This document shows, in pieces, positions 55,759 to 64,000 of a stretch of 64,000 bases of DNA; the stretch's first letter is position 1; each line of letters starts with the position of its first letter. The stretch comes from Jaapia argillacea MUCL 33604 (Eukaryota > Basidiomycota > Agaricomycetes > Jaapiales > Jaapiaceae). The notes under the pieces are model-generated. The model worked only from the letters and a program-made list of their open reading frames with translations. It was not told the DNA's origin and did not search any database. The DNA is taken from contig KL197722.1 of NCBI GenBank assembly GCA_000697665.1, forward strand, positions 1 through 64,000, written 5' to 3'. The position numbers and the translations under genes are program-made.

Positions 55759-56553
55759 TTAGATTCCAATCTCATCTAACCACTGTTCGATCTTGGAAAA
55801 GCCCTGTTGTCCATCAATTTCATCTACCTCAATCAAATCAACGCCAGGATCTGAGCCGAGTCTGTGACTACTCCTCAACATTCCAACCTCCTCCATAGTC
55901 CCTACAAGGGCAATCGGGAACTTCGCTTCGTAGTTGAACTCCTCGAGGGCGTTTGGGAGTAAACTCCGCGGAAGAGCGGAATTTGATGATGGAGGAGATA
56001 TCAGAACGAGGCCTGTAGCAGGATTTGAAGATATGTAAGTTTGGGCGATTAAGGCGCCTGCTGCTCTAGCGACGATAACAGGGGCGAAAGGAATAGAAGT
56101 GAGACGAATGTGATGTCGAAGTTCTGGTGACAAAAGATATGTCAAATGGGAGGAATGGCGCAGGAATGCATGGCGTACCATCCTGCCAGGTGAGCATCAT
56201 CGACTCCGATGATGAAACGCCATCCTTCGGTTTGGAAAGATCAATTTCAAGGCAAGTATACCCCTTCTCGGCGAATATAGAAGCAAACGCCGTCATCCTG
56301 TCGGACAATGAGACGTGAATGCGGTTTAACTGAGAATCGTAACATACCCGACGGCAGATTTTTCATCCCAACTCCTCGCAGATAAGAAAACGAGAGGAGT
56401 TGGTACTTCTCGTGGTGCCAGGTTCGAGGGCTGTCGCAAGATGAATGAACCAGACGACGATTGTCTGACCGGAGTTCTCAAGAAGAGCCCCCCGAGTCCA
56501 AAAGCAAGAGAGACATTGGGTTTGATTCGAGAGGTGAACCGAAGGGAGAACAT
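55759..56553 (-). CDS. Alpha/beta-hydrolase-like protein without nucleophile Ser
   Basis: Three exons, with introns GTATGT...GACAG (near 56345) and GTACGC...CACCAG (near 56180), end at TAA 55759; about 230 residues. The N-terminus MFSLRFTSRIKPNVSLAFGL is Arg/Ser-rich without acids, as in a mitochondrial presequence. The order PLVFLSARSWDEKS, MTAFASIFAEKGYTCLEIDL, FAPVIVARAAGALIAQTYIS, PATGLVLISPPSS and KFPIALVGTMEE follows an alpha/beta-hydrolase core: strand 3, helix A, strand 4, nucleophile elbow, strand 6. At the elbow the expected G-x-S-x-G reads A-R-A-A-G, so the catalytic Ser is Ala. It is probably a non-catalytic relative. It is in tandem with the MYND gene, same strand. Confidence 0.65.
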
Positions 56554-57115
56554 CGTTGATGGGTGTCGCGGTTGGATTTCTCACGCCCAGCTCTGTGTCT
56601 TGCACGACAACAACGCCCTTTCTTTTGCCGATTCCAGTCGATTCCCATACATAACTCGGGGTAGGGGGAACGGAAGCTGAACGAGGAGGAGAACGGAGCC
56701 GTCGATTCTTTACACAGGGAGAGGATTGCCCCCGAGCCTCAGTGAGGTGCCATGTCCTTCAGTTTCTGGCACTTGATTGTGATATCGTCCTGTCGTATTC
56801 CTAACACGCCGAGCACTTTCTCCTGTGTAGCTCTCTCTTATCCTTCCGCACAATGTATGAGTCCCGCTGCGGCACTCTGATTGCCCTAGTAATGGGAAGA
56901 TGAACGGAGAACAAGGCCGGCTGATGGTGGCCCCATTAGGTTTGGAACGGTGCATTCGAGAGGAGTTTATCTGACGTTAATATCCTTCCCCTCAACCCTG
57001 CGCAACGACCTACGTTACTGCCATCGCTGGCCAGCATCATCCTGGATCGTGGCGAACAACGACTGACACTGGCTACGACTCACCTCAGATTTGCGCATCT
57101 CACAGCTTTGCTTAT
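56554..57115. other. Intergenic, divergent promoter region
   Basis: Between the hydrolase-like start and the DUF6697-like start. No supported gene or specific site. Confidence 0.5.
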
Positions 57116-59342
57116 ATGGCGGACACGGACCTAATCAGTCGTCTCCAGTCTGAGAAACGCATTCTTCGAGGACAACGCGATGATTGGTCAACCGCGTCGC
57201 TCAACTTGAAGCTGAGCTCGCAACATCCAGGGCGAGAGTGATGAAGTTGGAGGTGGAGGTATCCGACTTAAAAATGGCACACGGCAAGACGGACGGTGTC
57301 ATCAAAAACACTGCAGACGCTCAACAAGAAGTCGCGTCCTCTTCTCAAGCGAATCGGGAGGCGAGTCACTCGGATAGCAAACCACCTTTGAAAATCGAGA
57401 GATTGGTACGTGACATACCATGGCAGTTAAGAGTTTGGACCTTATCTTGCGCATACAGGACCTGCACCCCGACGTGATTGTCATCGATGACGACGACGAT
57501 ACGTCGCAGAGTGACCTACTCAACTTACAACCTAAACTTGAAGAACCGGTCTCTGTAGTAGGTGTGGTTCCTCAGGTCCCTGAAGCCATCTTACCCACTC
57601 TGTCTGGCCCCCAACCTGATGTTTGTCCATCTACCCTAAATATTTTGATGTACTGAAGACACTTTTCGCAGGCGAACATTTCGAATCAGAGTGCAGTAAA
57701 ACAATGCCCAAGCCCAGTAGCTTCGTCCGGATCTGCTGATGGGGTACTTCTTATCTGCTAATTGTTCTCTCTCCATTAACAAATATTTATCACTTAGATT
57801 GACTCCACCGAACCTGGGCCTTCAACCAGCGCTTTTGGTATTGGACCCCGCGACTTATCCCATCCACAGAACTCAAGGTTGCCGGCCGGTGATAGTGGTG
57901 CTCCCCGACATGGACCCGCGAAAGAAGAATCCGTTCGCGCGACAGTCACGCCAGACATCGTTTCGTCATCAGTCGTATGAATCGCCTGGCTCCTACTTGT
58001 ACTCTAACCCATTGACTTTGACCAGGGTCCCACTGTGGCAGCTACCAACAAGCGCCCAACCCCACCTCAAGACAATAGTGAGCTACCGAGGATCAAACGG
58101 GTGCGAAGACTCCAACACGCCGACCCTTCGGCCAATGCTACTCCAGGTCCATCTCGAATAGCTGGCCCTTCCATGTCGACTCGAAGTACCCCCATCAGGG
58201 TGAGTTAGCCCTGGAAATCTTGAATCAGGCTGACCGACGTTGTTACCATCAGCCGAGGATCAAACCAGATAACGATGCGATTAACCTCAGTGACACTACA
58301 GTTGCTAGGTGGATGAAGGACCTCACTACCTTCAACCTCGACCTTCATGACCCAACGATCTCAACTACTTTCACTCGCAAACATATCAATTGCAACTTGG
58401 GCGGAGGCTCGATAAGCTTGTTCGCTCATATCAAACCAGATACCGACCACTTGCCGAAGAATTTCAACAGAGATCGTTCCAAATGGTCTATGGTTTTGCC
58501 CACCCTCGACCTCAACCCTAAAGCTCCTTCCGTACCGGGTGAACCAGGTCTCTTATTCTCCAGCCGGGTCGAGTTGCAGCAGAAGAAGCGCTGGGTCGTC
58601 TTTGTTCGTGTTGAAAAAAACCCAGCATTGTGGAGATACATGGGTGACTATGACGCCCAGAGAATCGCATCATTGACTGGTGAAGATTTTGCGAAACAAG
58701 CTCAACGAGTATGTTACGGCTTTACTCCTCTGAATTCCCTAATAATCCACTTTCGAAGGTCAAAGATAAATGGGCCAAGAAAATCTGTGGCCCACAGTCA
58801 GACAAGAAGACCTCTAGCTCACGGGCCCTCCCCACGAAGGAGTATCTGCGAATTCGTGCCAGGATTTCCTTACGTTTGCGGAAGGCTGTTTTTACAGAGG
58901 ATGAGGTCAACGAGGAAATGACGAGAAAGTCGCCCCTCACTCCCCAACAAGTCATTGATGCATTCATTCGCGAAGAGGAGGTGAGCAATGATTTCCGGCA
59001 GAAATGAGCTGGTTTGACCCCTCTCGTGTCAATCAGGTCATCGAGGTCATTTCCCTGCAATGCCGATCCTATGATCGAGACTTCCTAGACGCCCTTATCG
59101 ACGCACCACCGCCGCCACCTGTTGACAACAGTGTGAAGGCAAAGGGCAAGGGGAAGGGGAAAGCTGCTGTCAGATCAGGTCCTGGTCATCGTCAGGACGG
59201 CGGTGGCGGCACCGGCGGGTCCTCCACCAAACCCAACACGACTCGTTCCAAGAGGGCCAGAGCGTTCTTGCCTCACTCAGACTCGGACGACTCTTCGGAC
59301 GACAGATCCCAGCCAGATGAGGATTCAGATTATTCGCCATAA
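57116..59342 (+). CDS. DUF6697-like coiled-coil protein, N-terminal frame problem
   Basis: ATG 57116 starts MADTDLISRLQSEKRILRGQ. Coiled-coil text then continues one frame over (RVAQLEAELATSRARVMKLE) from 57184. Later exons: DLHPDVIVIDDDDDTSQSDL, KRPTPPQDNSELPRIKRVRR, then the domain DTTVARWMKDLTTFNLDLHD, FTRKHINCNLGGG, VPGEPGLLFSS, KRWVVFVRVEKNPALWRYMG and DYDAQRIASLTGEDFAKQAQ, VKDKWAKKI, RKSPLTPQQVIDAFIREEE, VISLQCRSYDRDFLDAL. The PGEPGLLF...VFVRV...WRYMGDY layout fits DUF6697-type Agaricomycete proteins, function unknown. The end is basic then acidic (KGKGKGKAA, DSDDSSDDRSQPDEDSD). Either a 44-base intron (57187-57230) or a one-base change explains the frame shift. Confidence 0.65.
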
Positions 59343-60159
59343 ATTCTTTTGGCATCGGCTCCAATCGACCAGTTGGTATTGTTGGCGCTTCGCTGAGTCT
59401 TCTGGCCGATTGACTTGTTGAACTGTCTGACGTTGTCTGATTGAATATTCCCTCTGCCCTTGTATTGTGTAGTAGTTCGTTTCCGAGACCTTGTTGTTGT
59501 GCCTTCCTTCTTGAAGTGATTTGGGTATGCAAAGCTGTTGTCCCTTTCCGCTGTGAACCTGCAATCCCTCAAACTGTGCCATGGTGTATATATTACGGTA
59601 GTAACCCGGACCAGAGTGCTTACCACGAGGCTGTGTCTTTCAAGTTTCGGTTCGTGACTCCACTGGAAAATACTGTACATTACAACCTCACGACAGAATA
59701 CAACTACTGGTACTACATAGCACTTTCCTTGACGCTACAAACGGATCCATTGTGTACAATTACAAACGATAAATAGAAAATTACAATATTAATGTAGACA
59801 CAGGGCAATACAAACGGAGCAGTAGATGAAAACACAACTGAGCGCAAGGAATTGCAGATGTTCGACGGTATCAAACACATTGGGGAGATAAATTCACTGG
59901 CGCGACCCGTATAAGCGGGGGTGAAGACAATGCGCAATGAGGCGTGATGGCACAGCCGTGAGGGTTCGTAGAAGTGAAGGGTCGAGGAGGTGTGATATGG
60001 TCAATAGGAAACCTAGGCGAGGGATGCAGAAGCTCGAGATATCGGGGTCGTCATCATCATGGGAGATGTGTTGATTCCGGCGGCCGCCCTCGGCCTCGGC
60101 GGGACATGGCGTTGTGAAGGAGAACCCAGAGAAAAGGGTTATCGGGGGATACTGGCTCG
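59343..60159. other. Intergenic, convergent 3' ends
   Basis: No supported gene; AT-rich patch about 59,690-59,800. Confidence 0.5.
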
Positions 60160-60927
60160 TCAGGGATATTTCCGAAGTGGAATCGGATGGCGGTGGCGGG
60201 GCTCATCGTCACGTATCTCCCGCATACGACGGTCAAATTTCTCCGCAACTTGGTCTGAGACACATTTCAATGTCCTCGGAGCAGCCTCATCTCCCAGGGT
60301 GCGCCGCAAGGCCTCAACATGCATGATCTGCAGAAAAAGGGAGACTTTCTCTGGATCAAGCCCTTCTGGCTCCACCTCCTCACCAGATAATTGGTTCCAA
60401 TGTTGAACCGTGTCATGGTTACACCACGATGTCGTTGCCTTGTGGTGCTTGACGAGATTCGTCCAAATGCAGGACGCGAACCACCAACAATTCAACGTCC
60501 AAACATTGTAAAAATCGGCGGATTCGGAAATGATTTCGAGTAGGTCGACGAGTTGTGTGAGCGTGGGACTGTGGTCATGGTCGAACTGCACAGAACATAA
60601 CTTGGTGTCGGAGGTGGTCCACATGTGGACGCTGACGGTGTCTTTGCAAATCGAGCGTGTCTTCGGTCGGAAAAAAGTGATCCACGAATCGGTGTCCCGC
60701 TCTATACGCAGCAAGAGCCATTCACCGTCGAGGACTATCTCCAGATATTCGTGTGCAGGACTGCCCCGGTGTCTCATCCAAAATATGGCTTTGATGACGG
60801 TGCCAACGAGTTCATTTGACGCGTCTGGGGACTGTGCCCAATTTACGAACTTCGTGACGCTGACTTTGTCGGAAAAGTCGTGCTGGGCAGCGGAAGGGAA
60901 TCTTCCAACGAAACGTCGGAGGGCCAT
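60160..60927 (-). CDS. NCWWFA-family protein, member C (short)
   Basis: One frame of 255 residues from ATG 60927. Blocks: HEYLEIVL (His 59), LRIERDTDSW, and YNVWTLNCWWFASCIWTNLV (Cys 147). The N-terminal part (VTKFVNWAQSPDASNELVGT) aligns with VSQFVKWVQSAEAVADNLGQ of member B. The C-terminus is cut short after MREIRDDEPRHRHPIPLRKY compared with about 485 residues in A and B, so only the conserved domain plus one helical segment (FLQIMHVEALRRTLGDEAA) remains. That part also aligns with the ILHHGALERALG segment of B. The short form supports the view that residues 20-240 are an independent domain. Confidence 0.75.
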   Translation of the reverse strand: MALRRFVGRFPSAAQHDFSDKVSVTKFVNWAQSPDASNELVGTVIKAIFWMRHRGSPAHEYLEIVLDGEWLLLRIERDTDSWITFFRPKTRSICKDTVSVHMWTTSDTKLCSVQFDHDHSPTLTQLVDLLEIISESADFYNVWTLNCWWFASCIWTNLVKHHKATTSWCNHDTVQHWNQLSGEEVEPEGLDPEKVSLFLQIMHVEALRRTLGDEAAPRTLKCVSDQVAEKFDRRMREIRDDEPRHRHPIPLRKYP

Positions 60928-62039
60928 CCGTTGTGCGAGGGCTGGGAGACTACCAAGGCTTGAGATGAGAAACAGATGATGAATTCGAGTGAAACACCAA
61001 CTGGGTGGGTGCCATGATTGGTGCCATTGGAACTTTAGGAATCAGGTGTTGAATATCTGTGAGATGCCATTATATTCCAATTAGCGGAAGAAAGGGGAAC
61101 GTCGATAAACCTGTATACTTGCGAGGCCTTTCGAAAGGAATGTTGAAGAATGAAATCAGTGACAGTACGCGGGTCTGGTCATTAAAAGGTAGCACACGAC
61201 AATACACCACGCAATCCGCGTGGGGTCGGTGAGGCATTATGGCTTGTGAGGTACTTAGGCTTGTGGCTAGTCTGTCTTTAGATTAGAGTAAGAAACGGCG
61301 AGGTTGACACTGCATACATCGCCGAGAATGGCAGGCAGTGTATAGATAGGCGTAGTGAGAAAAACACGCAGCAGCTGTGGATTCCGAGGGACGGCAAGAA
61401 GCAGCTTCGCCGACACCGCCACCCTGGCCATCCTATGCACCTGTACTTCACTCCCGCGTCGATTGAGCCGACTTTGTCCGTCTGCATCTGCCAGTGGTGC
61501 CGCCACTGACACACTGCCTCAGACAGAATACATCGCTTCACGGCATCCCCGCAGTCCATCATGATGGCAGATAAGTACTACCCTCGAGGAGGTGACTCGG
61601 TTTCTTGTGTTTGCCTATTGCGGCATCTCCGAGTCCACCTATCTCCACTGAATAGGCAAGTTTGGGTCCTCTCTTCAAAAATCAAGTTAGTATGGGCGTG
61701 TGCTGCATACTTGCCGTTCTCCTTATCTACGGCCCACGCTCTCAGCTAGTGAGTTCTTTCAACCACTTTTTCCGACTCTGCCAGTGATGTGAACGACCGG
61801 TCCACTTCTCAGCCTCATCCTTTTATATCTCTCGCACACTGCATCTGCAAACTCGGTTGCAGGCCTATTGGTGAGGCTGCAGACATATCCCATTAACTTC
61901 GTGGTGGGAGATCCCCGATCAAACGGCTCGCGAGTCAAGCCGAGACGGGACGACGTTGCAGCCCATTGATGAGGGGGCAGCATACTCGCATGGCTACTCT
62001 GTTCGGTGCATATACTTAGACATACATTTGTTCTATCCT
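60928..62039. other. Intergenic
   Basis: No supported gene; overlapping short frames around 61,270-61,560 have no recognised motif. Confidence 0.5.
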
Positions 62040-63353
62040 TTACGCCGCCACGGACACTTCCGTTACCTGAGCTTTCCCCATTGCCATTCCAGCCATTCCC
62101 AATAACTCCTTCACGACACTGTCATATCTCTCAATCGCATCTTGCTCGCAGTCAAAACCAAATAACCAATCATCCCTCTTCAACTTAATCGCATCGGGAT
62201 TCTCTAGCACCTTCTCAAAATCAGCTTTGTGCCACTTGTCCCTAGTCTCTTCTCCCAATAACTGCGCCTGTCTCACTCTGCCATACCGAATCTTCTCATA
62301 GGTTCGAACGGCAGTGGGGATGTCGGATTTACCTGCGGCCGCAAGTTGGAGGCATGTGGCGAGGACGACGCCATCTTCCATCGCCTGAGACGCGCCTTGC
62401 ATAGAAGTCGGGAGGAAGGGGTGAGCAGAGTCGCCGAGGAGGCACGTGCGTGCATGTTTCGATACCCAGGTAGGGAGCGGGTCGCGATAGACGAGTTTCC
62501 AATCGATACATTCCGGAGTCAACTCGACGACCCTTCGACCAACGGGATCATACCCGTCGAGAACCTTCAGAACGTCCTCGATCTTTCCAGGAAAAGACCA
62601 AGATTCTTCAATATCTGCTTCGTCCTTATGAGTACAGACCCAAGAGACGTCCTTGCCGCCTTTGAGAACCGCAACAATGTAGTGAACGTCGGGTCCAATC
62701 CACATAACGTGATAATCGCCGTTCTCAACCATGTGCTTGGTAAGTGGGTCGTGAAGGAGGGGAGTAGCATCTGCCCATGCGCGGAAGATGGCGTAACCGG
62801 AGGATTTGGGCTTGTCGACGAACCCGAGAACCAGCTCCCGAGCTTTGCTCTTGACACCATCGGAGCCAATAACGACATCGCCCCAAATGGTCTCCCCGTT
62901 AACGACCACACCTGCTCTTCCCGGTTCCTCAACATACTCCAAAACGCGACACCCAAGCCTGATCTCAATTCCCAACGTATCTCTGGCATAGTTGAAGAAG
63001 ATCTCATGGATCTCGCCTCGGTGGCCACTATAAGCGGGTGCGGTCTTGCTTGGGGGATGGACGGGTTGACTCGTGATGTAGGTGCCGTCAAATCTCTTGA
63101 AGTGGAAGATCGTATTGTGAAGACAAAGGGGAGATATCTTGTCGGCGATGGAACCATTATCCCAGCTGGTGATGATGCGGCCGGCGTTGGGGCCGAAAGA
63201 AATGATATCGCCTAGGGGCCTGATCTCGGAGAAGGACTCGAGAATGAGAACGTCGTGACCCTTTCGATGGCACTCGATGGCAGCGGTGAGGCCTCCAAAT
63301 CCAGCTCCTACGATGATAACCTTGATACCTGTTTTCGGTGCGTGTTCATCCAT
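62040..63353 (-). CDS. FAD-dependent monooxygenase, salicylate-hydroxylase-like
   Basis: One uninterrupted frame of 437 residues, unusual in this intron-rich window. Residues 12-25 (VIIVGAGFGGLTAA) are the N-terminal FAD-binding GxGxxG. WGDVVIGSDGVKSKAR is the DG motif that contacts FAD and NAD(P)H. CLLGDSAHPFLPTSMQGASQ is the GD motif closing the FAD ribityl site. These three in order define group A flavoprotein hydroxylases. The FLPTSMQGA variant and overall length are those of salicylate- or 6-hydroxynicotinate-type aromatic hydroxylases in fungi. It would insert one oxygen into a phenolic acid using NAD(P)H in the cytosol. Lack of introns could reflect a recent retro-copy or transfer, but base use looks like that of its neighbours. 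Confidence 0.9.
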   Translation of the reverse strand: MDEHAPKTGIKVIIVGAGFGGLTAAIECHRKGHDVLILESFSEIRPLGDIISFGPNAGRIITSWDNGSIADKISPLCLHNTIFHFKRFDGTYITSQPVHPPSKTAPAYSGHRGEIHEIFFNYARDTLGIEIRLGCRVLEYVEEPGRAGVVVNGETIWGDVVIGSDGVKSKARELVLGFVDKPKSSGYAIFRAWADATPLLHDPLTKHMVENGDYHVMWIGPDVHYIVAVLKGGKDVSWVCTHKDEADIEESWSFPGKIEDVLKVLDGYDPVGRRVVELTPECIDWKLVYRDPLPTWVSKHARTCLLGDSAHPFLPTSMQGASQAMEDGVVLATCLQLAAAGKSDIPTAVRTYEKIRYGRVRQAQLLGEETRDKWHKADFEKVLENPDAIKLKRDDWLFGFDCEQDAIERYDSVVKELLGMAGMAMGKAQVTEVSVAA

Positions 63354-63823
63354 CCTCTTGAAACTTGGACGCGAAAGTCAGCTGGAGGACCGGGGCCTCG
63401 ATAAATTACTCACACTCGTTATCTTCACTTGGTGTTGGGGTATCATCATAGAATCGCACCCATATTTAAGACGACTCTGCACCTGGATGATCTGAATATG
63501 CGGGGGGTCATGAGACTGGGCGACCGATGAGCGGAGGTTGCAGGACACTAGTTATCCCAAGGAACCCGACCATGTCAAATCTATGCAGATTTGGTTTCAG
63601 CCGTACTTGCAGCCGCAGCGATGGACGAACAAACGGGAGATGAAAGAGGTAGACTTGGATCGTTGGCTTATTGTCGAGATGTGTATGTTCTGACCCGAGC
63701 GGCATTGTCGGGATGACGCGTTCTTCTTCCGTCCTTTCATGACTTGTGCCTCGTACGCGTGCGCTCGCCTTTCACCCTTTCCCTACGAATCCCTCGAACC
63801 CCAGCCCTGTCAGGCCTCCAGTT
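63354..63823. other. Intergenic, divergent promoter region
   Basis: Between the FAD monooxygenase start and the partial gene at the right edge; no specific site recognised. Confidence 0.4.
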
Positions 63824-64000
63824 TATGGACGACAACTCCATACTCCAGCGTCTCAAAGATGAAATCCATAATCTCCACATTGAGAATGAGAGGCTGGTGG
63901 CAGAAAACGAACTATTGACCCATCGGAGGGACGAATTCCAAGCAGATCTTGCGAAACTGCGGCAGATATGTGTGGACAGTAGGAATAAAGAGGACGTCTT
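63824..64000 (+). CDS. Partial coiled-coil protein, possible DUF6697-type paralogue
   Basis: ATG 63824 starts MDDNSILQRLKDEIHNLHIE and stays open to the window end, heptad-rich (NERLVAENELLTHRRDEFQA, LAKLRQICVD). Opening M-(A/D)-D-(T/N)-x-(L/I)-(I/L) and length of the first helix resemble the gene at 57116, so it may be a paralogue. The rest lies outside the window, so the family call is tentative. Confidence 0.45.

Noticed and set aside
62346-63215. Long plus-strand frame of 289 codons
   Set aside because: It is the antisense shadow of the FAD monooxygenase, whose three FAD motifs fix the true strand.
1-64000. tRNA or rRNA genes
   Set aside because: No stretch with a convincing tRNA B-box and paired arms, or conserved rRNA core, was noticed by eye; a covariance-model scan would be decisive.

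Overview
The window looks like nuclear DNA of a filamentous basidiomycete, most likely an Agaricomycete. Genes are split by many introns of about 45-60 bases. The gene content fits that group: an intron-rich CYP63-like P450, paired G-protein alpha subunits, a CFEM protein, an F-box protein, a DUF6697-like gene, and lineage-type families without known function. Gene structures were read by eye from codon continuity and GT/AG (or GC/AG) borders.

Region 1 (1 to about 12.45 kb) is AT-richer and visibly poor in CpG. It opens with a decayed ~45-bp tandem array (1-720). Then come coding remnants on the minus strand, a solo LTR with an intact 5-bp target duplication (2660-3147), and a ~238-bp tandem array (about 3.5-4.35 kb). 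A divergent pair of intron-rich genes of unknown role follows (minus 7147-4638, plus 7324-9625). The last gene (minus 12155-9801) ends in what looks like a TET/JBP-type 2-oxoglutarate/Fe(II) dioxygenase fold. All recurrent in-frame stops that I noted here are TGA, as expected if methylated CpG in CGA codons decays. A truncated Tc1/mariner-like transposon (about 12.6-13.2 kb) marks the right edge.

Region 2 (13.2-38.5 kb) has normal CpG content and host genes: an F-box protein; G-alpha gene 1; an NTF2-like small protein; member A of a family with conserved HEYL, ERDTD and NCWWFA motifs; two secreted Thr/Val/Ser-rich proteins; G-alpha gene 2; family member B; and a CFEM protein. The two G-alpha genes share seven intron positions, so they are an old duplication.

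Region 3 (39.6-52.4 kb) is an oxidative and carbohydrate-active block. It holds a CYP63-like P450 of about 18 exons with two GC-AG introns, a PL14-like protein, and four tandem same-strand genes for secreted proteins with an N-terminal histidine (chitin-binding type-4/LPMO-like). Each of the four has a TATA box about 75-80 bases before the ATG, and a shared motif lies 490-705 bases upstream.

Region 4 (54.4-64 kb) carries a MYND zinc-finger protein, an alpha/beta-hydrolase-like protein whose nucleophile elbow has lost its serine, a DUF6697-like gene with an N-terminal frame problem, NCWWFA family member C, a salicylate-hydroxylase-like FAD monooxygenase, and the first codons of what looks like a second coiled-coil gene of the DUF6697 type.

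The secreted oxidases and lyase-like genes with the P450 and FAD monooxygenase fit a saprotrophic or wood/litter-decay lifestyle. That is inference; no single pathway is encoded here.
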